Source: Polyangiaceae bacterium
GTDB lineage: Bacteria; Myxococcota_A; Polyangia; Polyangiales; Polyangiaceae
NCBI GenBank assembly: GCA_020633235.1
Contig: JACKEA010000009.1
Location: forward strand, 1 to 64,000
DNA: 64,000 nt
Reading direction: 5' to 3'
Program-made: the position numbers and the translations under genes
In this document: positions 26,952 through 34,948 of the stretch, one piece after another
Position numbering within the stretch: the first letter of the stretch is position 1
Layout: every line of letters begins with the position of its first letter
The notes under the pieces: generated by a model
Databases searched by the model: none
What the model was told of the DNA's origin: nothing
What the model saw: only the letters and a program-made list of their open reading frames with translations

Positions 26952-29066
26952 ATGCACTCGCTCCGCCGTCACGCCTTGTCTTTGGTTTTTTGGTTGTCCG
27001 TCGCGCTGGCCGCGATCGCCGGTTGTGGCGGTGGTGACGACAGCGGTGTGGCATCCAATACCGGGGGCAGCGGCGCGAAGGCAGGCAGCGGCGGCAATGG
27101 CGCGGGCACCGGCGGCGGCATCGACGTGGACGGCGGCACGCAGTCCCTCACGGTGGAACCCGCGACCATCACCCTCACGGTGAACGGCGCGGCGTCACCC
27201 GCCTCGCAGCAGTTCACGGCCAAGGCCAACGGCTCCCCGGTGAACGCCAGCTGGACGCTCGATACCTACGACATCATCACCATCGACGCGTCGGGGCTCG
27301 CGACCACGACCGGCATCCTGGCCGGCAAGACGGTGGTGACCGCCACCTACAACGGCAAGACGGCGACGGCGGACGTGATCGTGAAGGTGGATCTGAGCGA
27401 GGACGTCGACCCGAGCGTGGCCCCCGCCGACAAGGGCGCCCTCGGCGGCGCGCCCGCTGCGGACCCGGGACCCGATGCCTCGAAGTTCCTGTATCCCTAC
27501 GACCAGACGGTGATGCCCCGCGGACTGATCGCGCCGCTGGTGATGTTCTCCGCCGGCAGCTTGGCGCCCAGCAGCGCGAAGCTGACGCTCACGGGGCAGA
27601 ACTTCAGCTGGCAGGGCTACTACACCGTGGCGGATCCCAACGCGCCGCGGCTCACCGTGCCGCAGAACGTGTGGGATGCGGCGCTGTACAGCTCGCAAGG
27701 CAAGAAGCTCAAGCTGGAGGTGGCCAAGGCTCTGGCGGGCACGGCCTACGGCCCCTACGCCGTCGACGTGGTGGTCGCGCCGGGCTCGCTCCGCGGCGTC
27801 GTCTACTACCAGACTTACGAAGACCCAAAGACCGGCATCTGGGCCGTGCGGCCCGGCGAACAGCAGGCTGCCGCCCAGGTGAAGCAAGGTTGTGTGGTGT
27901 GTCACTCCGTGGCCGCGAACGGCAAGTACCTCGCGACCGGAGCCGACGCTGCATCGCTCCTGCCGGAGAGCGGCGTGTACGCGGTGGACCAGACCGGGCA
28001 GGCCACGCAGATCACCGGCGCGCCCACGAACCTGGGTGGTGACACGCGTGGGCTCTCCTTCGCGACCTTCACGCCGGACGGCAAGTACGTGATGCGCAGC
28101 GAGAACAACTTCTGGGGCGGCGTGAACCAGCTCGCGTGGAAGATCGACGCGGCCGGCAAGAAGCTCGACCCCGCTACGGTGGTGGGACTCGGAGCCGATG
28201 TCAGCGCGTTCTTGCCGGCCTTCTCTCCGGACGGAAAGCGCTACGCCTTCACCAACGGTGACGGCGAAAGCGCGCCGCCCGGCACGCCGCGGCGCTCCAT
28301 CAGCGTGATGGATGTGAAGATCGACGAGACCGCCGGCGCCGCTGGGACGCTCACCTTCTCGAACCGCAGCGTCCCCGTGGACAACGGCGGCAGCGGCTCC
28401 GTCGCGAAGTTCGTCACGTTTCTGCCGGATTCCAACCTGATCGTGCTGCAGGAAGGCACTGCAGGGGAAAACTCCTACAGCGGCATGCTACCCAGCTGGG
28501 ACAACAACGCCTACGGCGGCTGCACTGGCAAGCTCCACTTCGTGGATCTCGCCAACAAGACGCACATCGAGCTGGGCAATGCGAACAGCGGCATCATTCC
28601 GGAGGACGCCAACAAGAACTACGAGCCCTTCGCGCTGCCCATCGCCTCCGGCGGCTACTACTGGGTCGTGTTCACCAGCATCCGCCAGTACGGCAACCTG
28701 CAGCAGGGCGGCGGGATTCGTAAGCAGCTGTGGGTTGCCGCGATCACGCCCGGTGCCACGGCAGGTGCGGACCCCAGCCATCCGCCCTTCTTCCTACCGA
28801 ACCAAACCGAGACCAAGAACGAGCGTGGCTTCTGGGCGCTGGACCCGTGCAAGCCCAAGGGCGAGAGTTGCGAGACGGGGGACCAGTGTTGCGATGGCTT
28901 CTGTCGTCCGAGTGATCCATTGGATCCCACGTCCCCCAAGGTGTGCGGTGAAGGTCAGGGCTGTTCGCAAGTCAGCGAGAAATGTACGACGGACGCGGAC
29001 TGCTGCGGTGTGAGCTCAGGTGTGAAGTGTCTCGGCGGGTTCTGCTCGCCGCAGGTGCCGCAGTGA
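26952..29066 (+). CDS. Large lipoprotein with Ig-like domain, haem motif and beta-propeller
   Basis: 704 residues. Lipobox AAIAGC, short Gly-rich linker, then a BIG2-like Ig domain (TQSLTVEPATITLTVNG; TTTGILAGKTVVTATYNG) at about 60-140. A single cytochrome-c-type haem motif CVVCH is at 314-318, followed by a PD40/TolB-like beta-propeller region (GLSFATFTPDGKYVMRS; FSPDGKRYAFTNGDG). The C-terminus (about 640-704) is Cys-rich with the CxxGxxCCxGxC pattern of cell-surface knots. Cytochrome-bearing PD40 lipoproteins are common in myxobacteria but their role is unclear. Follows the molybdopterin oxidoreductase; no shared operon is needed. Confidence 0.7.
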   Translation: MHSLRRHALSLVFWLSVALAAIAGCGGGDDSGVASNTGGSGAKAGSGGNGAGTGGGIDVDGGTQSLTVEPATITLTVNGAASPASQQFTAKANGSPVNASWTLDTYDIITIDASGLATTTGILAGKTVVTATYNGKTATADVIVKVDLSEDVDPSVAPADKGALGGAPAADPGPDASKFLYPYDQTVMPRGLIAPLVMFSAGSLAPSSAKLTLTGQNFSWQGYYTVADPNAPRLTVPQNVWDAALYSSQGKKLKLEVAKALAGTAYGPYAVDVVVAPGSLRGVVYYQTYEDPKTGIWAVRPGEQQAAAQVKQGCVVCHSVAANGKYLATGADAASLLPESGVYAVDQTGQATQITGAPTNLGGDTRGLSFATFTPDGKYVMRSENNFWGGVNQLAWKIDAAGKKLDPATVVGLGADVSAFLPAFSPDGKRYAFTNGDGESAPPGTPRRSISVMDVKIDETAGAAGTLTFSNRSVPVDNGGSGSVAKFVTFLPDSNLIVLQEGTAGENSYSGMLPSWDNNAYGGCTGKLHFVDLANKTHIELGNANSGIIPEDANKNYEPFALPIASGGYYWVVFTSIRQYGNLQQGGGIRKQLWVAAITPGATAGADPSHPPFFLPNQTETKNERGFWALDPCKPKGESCETGDQCCDGFCRPSDPLDPTSPKVCGEGQGCSQVSEKCTTDADCCGVSSGVKCLGGFCSPQVPQ

Positions 29067-29116
29067 GGTGACGCTCGACGGTTGACAGATCCCACGCCGA
29101 GGAGTCCGCTAGTGAC

Positions 29117-30853
29117 ATGGTGGGCTCACGTTTGGGTGTGGTGATGGGCGTGCTGCTTGCGATGACGGCGTGCAGCAGTGATTCGAGCTCGGGCAACGCG
29201 GGCGACGGCGGTAGCGGGGGCGGTTCCGGCTCCAGCGGCTCCGGCGGCTCCGGCGGCGGCACGGGCGGGGGCTCTACCGGAGGAAACGGCGGTTCGGCGG
29301 GTGTTCCGACCACGCCGTCCTGCAGTGCAGCGGCGAACGGCTCTTCCGGCCCGGTGCAAGCGCCCACGCTGCGCGCGACGCTGGACGGGAGCTGGGACGA
29401 GAACTGGCTCGCGGCGCCGGCGCTCGCGGATCTGGACGGTGACGGCAAGCTCGACATCGTCGCAGCGCGCCACTCGGTTCTGTACGCTTGGCACCACGAC
29501 GGGCAGCCGCTGTGGCAGACGGCATGGGCGAGCTCCGCTTCGAATTCGCCCGAGCATGGCCAGAGCCGCATGTGGGCCTCGCCGGTGGTGGGCGACTTCG
29601 ACGGCGACGGCAAAGTGGAGATCGCCGTCGGCAGCGATGCCGACTCGAGCTCCAACGTGAACGTGGCCGTGTACGACAACACCGGCGAGTTGATGCCCGG
29701 CTGGCCGGTGCACTTCGGTGGCAGCGACGAGGTGCGCAGCATCGCCGCCGCCGACGTGGATGGCGACGGCAAGCTCGAGATACTCGTCAACAAGACCAAC
29801 ACCGGGCCCGCCACCGCCGTGTACGAGCTGGATGGTTCGATGCACCCGGGCTTTCCCCAGGTGAGCCCGAGCTGTGATCCCCCACCCCCGGCGGAAGAGT
29901 GCTGGGACTTTGGCGGCTACAACCAGAACATCGCTGCCGGGGATCTGGATGGCGACGGCGTGGACGACGTCGTCAGCAGCTACGACGCCATCGGCTTCGG
30001 CGTGTTCAAGGGGGATGGCACGCCGTTCCCGACGGACGCGAGCTTCACGGACAAGGTGATCACCGCCGTGGAGGCGTATCACGACTTGAAGCTCTCCCAG
30101 CAGGGCTGGGGCACTGGAGATCGCTCGGAGTTCACCTACTCTCCGCCGGTGATCGCGGACATCGACGGAGACGGCGATCACGAGATCGTGCTGGCGGGGG
30201 ACCACGAGCACTCGAACGACACCACCAACAAGGGCATCACCGTCTGGGTCTTGAATCACGACATGACGCGACCCACCGGTTGGGATCCGCCCAAGGACAC
30301 CGGTCTCCCCATCGAGTCCTCCAATCTGGGACAGAACATCGTTCCGACTCGACCCAGCCCCGCCGTCGCGGATCTGGACGGAAAGCCCGGGCTGGAAATC
30401 CTGGTGCCCACCTACGACGGCAAGCTGCACTGCTTCGGCCCCACGGGGGAGGAACTGTGGTTTTACACCTTCGGCAGCTCGCCGAGCCCGTACACCGGCG
30501 CCGGCGAGCCGCTGGTGGTGGACCTCAACGGCGACGGCGTTCCCGAGATCCTGTTCACCACGTTCTCCTCCGGTGCGCCAAAGCAGCCGGACACGCCGGC
30601 CCACCTGGTCATCTTGGACGCCGGTGGCAACGAGCTCCAGAAGGTGGAGATCTTCGGGCGCGGTTCCATGGCGGCTCCCTCCGTGGCGGATCTGGACGGC
30701 GACGGACAGCTGGAGCTGGTGATTTCCTTGAAGGACACCCTGGGTGGCGGCAAGGGCGGCGTGCAGATCTGGGATCTACCGGGCTCCAGCGACAACTGCG
30801 TGCTGTGGGGCACCGGCCGCGGCAGCCTCACGCGTCAGGGGTACGTGCCCTGA
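29117..30853 (+). CDS. FG-GAP/VCBS-repeat lipoprotein
   Basis: 578 residues. Lipobox LLAMTAC, Gly/Ser linker, then a beta-propeller of FG-GAP (VCBS) repeats, each with the Ca-binding loop DxDGDGxxD: LADLDGDGKLDIVAA, VGDFDGDGKVEIAVG, AADVDGDGKLEILVN, AGDLDGDGVDDVVSS, IADIDGDGDHEIVLA, DLNGDGVPEILFT, VADLDGDGQLELVIS. Likely an extracellular adhesin-like integrin-alpha-type propeller needing Ca2+. GAGGAG lies 13 bases upstream of the ATG. The frame is intact. Confidence 0.8.
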   Translation: MVGSRLGVVMGVLLAMTACSSDSSSGNAGDGGSGGGSGSSGSGGSGGGTGGGSTGGNGGSAGVPTTPSCSAAANGSSGPVQAPTLRATLDGSWDENWLAAPALADLDGDGKLDIVAARHSVLYAWHHDGQPLWQTAWASSASNSPEHGQSRMWASPVVGDFDGDGKVEIAVGSDADSSSNVNVAVYDNTGELMPGWPVHFGGSDEVRSIAAADVDGDGKLEILVNKTNTGPATAVYELDGSMHPGFPQVSPSCDPPPPAEECWDFGGYNQNIAAGDLDGDGVDDVVSSYDAIGFGVFKGDGTPFPTDASFTDKVITAVEAYHDLKLSQQGWGTGDRSEFTYSPPVIADIDGDGDHEIVLAGDHEHSNDTTNKGITVWVLNHDMTRPTGWDPPKDTGLPIESSNLGQNIVPTRPSPAVADLDGKPGLEILVPTYDGKLHCFGPTGEELWFYTFGSSPSPYTGAGEPLVVDLNGDGVPEILFTTFSSGAPKQPDTPAHLVILDAGGNELQKVEIFGRGSMAAPSVADLDGDGQLELVISLKDTLGGGKGGVQIWDLPGSSDNCVLWGTGRGSLTRQGYVP

Positions 30854-30884
30854 CGCGGCGTTTCCGCGGCGGACCAACAAGATC
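30852..30884 (-). repeat. Interspersed palindromic element, copy 6
   Basis: Minus-strand reading TTGTTGGTCCGCCGCGGAAA then CGCCGCG. It occupies the gap between the convergent propeller gene and hflC. Confidence 0.65.
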
Positions 30885-30887
30885 TTT

Positions 30888-31739
30888 CTACGGCTTCGGC
30901 TGCCCGAAGTAGCGGAACAGATCCGATCCGCTGCTGAGCACGACGGTGCTCTTGTCGTCCACGGACTTCTCGTATGCGTCCAAGCTGCGCGTGAAGGCGT
31001 AGAACTCCGGGTCCTTCCCGTAGGCCTCCGCGTACACCTTGATGCTGGTCGCGTCGCCTTCGCCGCGGACCTTCTGCGAGGTTTCGTAGGCTTTGGCCAG
31101 GATGATGGTCTTTTCCTTGTCCGTCTCCGCGCGGATCTTCTGGGCCTCTTCCTCTCCTTCGGAGCGGTACTGCTTGGCCACGCGATCGCGCTCGGCGCGC
31201 ATGCGGGCGAAGACGCTGTCCTGAACCTCGCGCGGAAGGTCCGCGCGCTTGATACGGACGTCCACGATCTCGATGCCGAAGCTCTTGGTCTGCGCCCGTA
31301 CGGACGAGGCCACGCGCTGCATCATCGGATCACGAGCGTTGCCCACGATGTCGCCGAAGTTGTGGCTGGCGAGCTCTCTCCTGAGCTCGCTGTTGATGAT
31401 GTCGTCCAAGCGTGCCTTGGCGCCGCTCTCGTCGTGCACGGTCTTGAAGAACATCAGCGGATCCGTGATGCGCCAACGCGTGATCGGGTCCGCTACCAGG
31501 CGCTTCTTGTCCAGCGTGAGATACTCCGCGGGCGGAGTGTCGCTGCCCAGGATGCGGCCTTCCATGAAGGTCACGGTCTGTGCGAACGGGATCTTGAAGT
31601 ACAGCCCCGGACGCTCTGCGGTGCGTTTGTACTCGCCGAACTGCGTGACGATGGCGAGCTCCTTCTCGTCCACCACGAAGACGCTGGACCAGCCCACGAA
31701 CAGGGCCAAAAGCACGAAAATCACCAGGGAGGCCTTCAT
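30888..31739 (-). CDS. hflC: HflC, SPFH-domain modulator of FtsH
   Basis: 283 residues. One N-terminal membrane helix (MKASLVIFVLLALFVGWSS) and a stomatin/SPFH domain (FVVDEKELAIVTQFGEY; RVASSVRAQTKSFGIEIVDVRIKRADLP), followed by a long charged coiled coil (RMRAERDRVAKQYRSEGEEE). With HflK it forms the cage around the FtsH protease in the inner membrane. It starts one base after the hflK stop, as in the usual hflKC operon. An upstream in-frame start inside hflK is rejected. Confidence 0.95.
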   Translation of the reverse strand: MKASLVIFVLLALFVGWSSVFVVDEKELAIVTQFGEYKRTAERPGLYFKIPFAQTVTFMEGRILGSDTPPAEYLTLDKKRLVADPITRWRITDPLMFFKTVHDESGAKARLDDIINSELRRELASHNFGDIVGNARDPMMQRVASSVRAQTKSFGIEIVDVRIKRADLPREVQDSVFARMRAERDRVAKQYRSEGEEEAQKIRAETDKEKTIILAKAYETSQKVRGEGDATSIKVYAEAYGKDPEFYAFTRSLDAYEKSVDDKSTVVLSSGSDLFRYFGQPKP

Positions 31740-31740
31740 G

Positions 31741-32739
31741 TCACTTGCCTCCCGCGGCGCCGAGCACGCCAGCTCCACCAATGGGCAGCACCGGCAGCGC
31801 TCCCTTGGCCAGGTCCTTGTCCACGATCACCTTCTTGTCCACCTTGGACAGCAAGCGTTCCATGGTCTCCAGATACAGACGCTCGCGGGTCACGCGCTCT
31901 GCCTTCGAGTACTCCGTGAGCATGGCCTCGAACTTGCTGGCGTCGCCGTTGGCTCGAAGCACGCGCTGCTCCTTGTAGCCCTCTGCCTCACGCTCGATCT
32001 TCTGCGCTTCGCCGCGGGCGCGCGGGATCTGGTCCGCGCGGTAGCCCTTCGCCTGATTGATGACCTTTTCCTTCTCCTCACGGGCGCGGACCACGTCGTG
32101 GAACGCTTCCTTTACTTCGTCCGGAGCGTCCACCGTCTGCAGCTTGACCTCTGTGATGCTGAGGCCGCTCTGGTATTCGTCCATGAGCTTTTGGAGCCAG
32201 CTTCGGGTTTCGCTCTGTACCTTCTCTCGATCCGTGGTCAGAACATCGTCGATCTTGGTGCGCCCGACCATGCTGCGGAGGGCCACCTCCGCCGTGGCGC
32301 GCAGGGTGTCCTCGGGATTCGAAATCTCGAACAGGAACTTGCTAGGATCCGTCACCCGGTACTGAACGATCATCTGGGCTTCCACGATGTTCTCATCACC
32401 CGTGAGCATCAGCGCTTCGTGCGGCACCCGCTGATCTCCACGGAACCCCACCTCCAGGCGGCGGATCTGCTCCACGTTCACCACGTCCTTCTGTTGGACG
32501 AAGGGAAAGCGGTAGTGCAGTCCCGGTCCCGTCTTGGACGTTTCGCGGCCGAAGGTGCGGACCACGCCCTGCTCCCCCGGGTCCACCTTGTAGAACCCGG
32601 TCGCGAGGATCAGGAGCACTACCAGGCCGACCACGATGGGCCCCACGTTCCTCAGGTTCTTCTTGAACGCGTCGGAGACCTGAGCCACCACTTCGGTGAC
32701 GTCCGGGCGCGCGCCATCATCGTCGAACTGGCTCCTCAT
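31741..32739 (-). CDS. hflK: HflK, SPFH-domain modulator of FtsH
   Basis: 332 residues. A cytosolic N-terminal stretch, one membrane helix (GPIVVGLVVLLILATGFY) and the SPFH domain (VDPGEQGVVRTFGRE; GLSITEVKLQTVDAPDEVKEAF), then the coiled coil with KGYRADQIPRARGEAQKIER. Partner of HflC. The protein lacks the very Gly-rich N-terminus of E. coli HflK. Confidence 0.95.
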   Translation of the reverse strand: MRSQFDDDGARPDVTEVVAQVSDAFKKNLRNVGPIVVGLVVLLILATGFYKVDPGEQGVVRTFGRETSKTGPGLHYRFPFVQQKDVVNVEQIRRLEVGFRGDQRVPHEALMLTGDENIVEAQMIVQYRVTDPSKFLFEISNPEDTLRATAEVALRSMVGRTKIDDVLTTDREKVQSETRSWLQKLMDEYQSGLSITEVKLQTVDAPDEVKEAFHDVVRAREEKEKVINQAKGYRADQIPRARGEAQKIEREAEGYKEQRVLRANGDASKFEAMLTEYSKAERVTRERLYLETMERLLSKVDKKVIVDKDLAKGALPVLPIGGAGVLGAAGGK

Positions 32740-32814
32740 GGGCCAGAGTCATGGTCCCGCCTTCCCCTCGGCGCAATGCGAAATGCGGCTGGAGAAGGCG
32801 AAAATTCCGCGCCG

Positions 32815-33282
32815 CTACTGCCGAACCCGCCAGTTTCCTTGATACGTCTTTCCCACTTCGTCACACGTGGGATCGGTGACGATCAGCTCGGGGCGGACGT
32901 CACGGCAGTACACGATGGTGTTCTGGCGAAATGTGCGGCCAAAGTAGATGGCTTCGTCACGCGCAATGCCGTGCACCACCCAGGCAGGCTCGCGCCACAC
33001 GCCCTCCGGCTCTTCGTCGTATCCGACGCAGTGCTCCACGCGGTAACAGCCCAGAATGAGCAAGTCGCGCATCACTTGATGCCGGCCCTCGTTCACCCGC
33101 CGGGGCAGCAGCATGGAGCGCGGGTTGTACGCGGTGAGGATCGCGAACTCTCGGCGGAGCAACTCCGGGAGCGTGCCCACGTCCTGGACGATTTCTCCAT
33201 CCATGCTGACACGGAGCAATCCCGACTCGGTCGGGAGCTCGTACACGGTCGCGAAGTAGGATCGGAGTTGGTTTTGGTCCAC
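32815..33282 (-). CDS. DUF3293-family protein
   Basis: 155 residues with the DUF3293 pattern: AILTAYNPRS, then VNEGRHQVMRDLLI, then EPAWVVHGIARDEAIYFGRTFRQNTIVY. Cytosolic, function unknown. It lies upstream of hflK by 75 bases on the same strand but is not known to relate to it. Confidence 0.7.
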   Translation of the reverse strand: MDQNQLRSYFATVYELPTESGLLRVSMDGEIVQDVGTLPELLRREFAILTAYNPRSMLLPRRVNEGRHQVMRDLLILGCYRVEHCVGYDEEPEGVWREPAWVVHGIARDEAIYFGRTFRQNTIVYCRDVRPELIVTDPTCDEVGKTYQGNWRVRQ

Positions 33283-33305
33283 GCTTCCTCCGTGCGGCCT
33301 ACCAG

Positions 33306-33338
33306 AGCGTGCGGGCCGGCGACAACAAAAACCGTCGG
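33306..33338 (-). repeat. Interspersed palindromic element, copy 7 (diverged)
   Basis: Minus-strand reading TTTTTGTTGTCGCCGGCCCG keeps the TTTTTGTTG lead and GC-rich tail, but the GGTCC core is altered. Between the DUF3293 gene and the response regulator. Confidence 0.35.
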
Positions 33339-33339
33339 T

Positions 33340-34035
33340 TCAAGCCTGAAACCGGTAGCCCACCCCGCGCACCGTGAGCAGATGGTTGGGCTCGCTCGGG
33401 TCCTTCTCCAGCTTGTTGCGCAGCTGCAGGACGAAGTTGTCGATGGTGCGCAGTGTACCGTGATGCCCCGGGCCCCACACACGCGTGAGGATCTCCCCGC
33501 GGCTGAGCACCTTGCCCCCGGCCTCCACCAAGCACACCAAGAGGTCGAACTCCGTGGGCGTGAGCTCCACGAGCTGGTCGTCCCGGGTCACCTCGCGCGT
33601 GTCGAGATCCACGCGGAGATCCCCGGCCTCCACCACGCGGCGCTTGTTCGGTCGCGCGATGGCATCGCGTCGGAGCACGGCCTTCACGCGCGCCAAGAAC
33701 TCCGCCAAGCTGAACGGCTTGGTGATGTAGTCCTCGGCGCCGAGCTCGAGACCCATCACCTTGTCCATCTCGGCGCCGCGAGCGCTCAACATCACGATGG
33801 GCACCACGCTTCCGCCGTCCCGCAGCCGCCGCACCACCTCGAAGCCGTTCATCTTGGGCAGCATCACGTCCATCACGATCAGGGAAAACCGACCGCTCCC
33901 GGCGAGCTCCAACGCGATGTCGCCGTCCTCCGCCACGGTGACGTCGTAGCCCTCCGCCTCCAAATTCATGCGCAGGCCGAGAGTGATGCTCTCGTCGTCC
34001 TCGACCACCAGGATGTGCTTTCTAGGCCCGGACAT
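33340..34035 (-). CDS. OmpR/PhoB-type response regulator
   Basis: 231 residues. Receiver domain (1-120) with acidic VEDDE, phospho-acceptor D56 (VMDVMLP) and Lys in YITKPF; winged-helix DNA-binding domain (about 135-231: ELTPTEFDLLVCLVEAGGK, GTLRTIDNFVLQLRNKLE, TVRGVGYRF). Its ATG lies 14 bases inside the end of the histidine kinase gene, so the pair is translationally coupled. Likely regulates transcription in response to the kinase's signal; target genes are not evident. Confidence 0.95.
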   Translation of the reverse strand: MSGPRKHILVVEDDESITLGLRMNLEAEGYDVTVAEDGDIALELAGSGRFSLIVMDVMLPKMNGFEVVRRLRDGGSVVPIVMLSARGAEMDKVMGLELGAEDYITKPFSLAEFLARVKAVLRRDAIARPNKRRVVEAGDLRVDLDTREVTRDDQLVELTPTEFDLLVCLVEAGGKVLSRGEILTRVWGPGHHGTLRTIDNFVLQLRNKLEKDPSEPNHLLTVRGVGYRFQA

Positions 34036-34948
34036 CCGACTCCTTGTACGGCACCACCAGCGTAAAGGTACTGCCTTCTCCCGGGGCGCTGTCCAGCTCC
34101 ACGCGGCCGCGGTGCGCCTTGGTGACATGCTTGACGATGGCCAAGCCCAGCCCGGACCCTTCCCGGTCCCGCGACAGGCGATCGTCCACGCGATAGAATT
34201 TCTGGAAGATCTGTTTGTGCTCGGAAGCCGGAATGCCGGGACCGTTGTCCGCGACGGAGATGCGAGCCTCTCGTCCGCGCGCCTCCAACGTGATGCGGAT
34301 CTTCGGCGGATCCCCTCCGTACTTCTGGGCGTTGGTCAGCAAGTTGAACACGGCGTCGACCATCGCGGGCCGGTCCGCCTCGATGAACACCGGCTCCTCC
34401 GGGAGCTCGACGACGGTCGCAGTCTTGCGTCGCTCCCCCACCGGGGCGAAGGCGTTCATCGCTTCCCGAACGATCTCCGTCGCGTCCACGCGTTCCAGGA
34501 CGAACTCGCGGCGGCCGCTCTCCATGCGACCCCAATCCAAGAGCCGATCGATCAGCTCCTGAAGCCGCATGCTCTCCCGACCGAGGCCCTCGATGCACTT
34601 GTCCTCGGCCGCGACATCGCCGCGGCGAAGCGCGAGCGTCTCGGTGAACAGGCGAATGGAGGTGAGCGGGGTCCGGAGCTCGTGTGACACCTTGGATACG
34701 AAGTCGCTCTGCAGCCGGGAGAGGTTCGCTTCGCGCCGGACGAAGACCCAGACGAGGACCACGCCCGTGGCCGCAGCACCGCTCAGGGCCACCACCAGGA
34801 TGCCCATCAGCAGATTGACCTGAACCTCCCCCAAGAACAGCATGATCGCGCCGACGGCGATCAGTAGGAAGGTGGGCACCACCACCAGTGCCACGAGCAA
34901 GATGACGATGCGGCGGTAGCCCAGCGCAGCGAGATCTCGCGAGGCCAT
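34022..34948 (-). CDS. Sensor histidine kinase
   Basis: 308 residues. Two membrane helices (about 13-40 and 46-70) with almost no periplasmic loop, then HisKA with H89 in VSHELRTPLT and a HATPase domain (LTNAQKYGGDP; VADNGPGIP; GSGLGLAIVK). The lack of a sensor domain suggests it senses membrane state or a partner. Its ATG overlaps the stop of the debranching enzyme gene (ATGA). Confidence 0.9.
   Translation of the reverse strand: MASRDLAALGYRRIVILLVALVVVPTFLLIAVGAIMLFLGEVQVNLLMGILVVALSGAAATGVVLVWVFVRREANLSRLQSDFVSKVSHELRTPLTSIRLFTETLALRRGDVAAEDKCIEGLGRESMRLQELIDRLLDWGRMESGRREFVLERVDATEIVREAMNAFAPVGERRKTATVVELPEEPVFIEADRPAMVDAVFNLLTNAQKYGGDPPKIRITLEARGREARISVADNGPGIPASEHKQIFQKFYRVDDRLSRDREGSGLGLAIVKHVTKAHRGRVELDSAPGEGSTFTLVVPYKESDVRA

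Noticed and set aside
29082..29110. TTGACA consensus -35 before the propeller lipoprotein
   Set aside because: The -35 is perfect but no -10 resembling TANNNT lies at 16-18 bases; kept out of the feature list.
29126..30604. Long antisense frame opposite the FG-GAP lipoprotein
   Set aside because: Composition typical of a shadow frame; the plus strand has repeated Ca-binding motifs.
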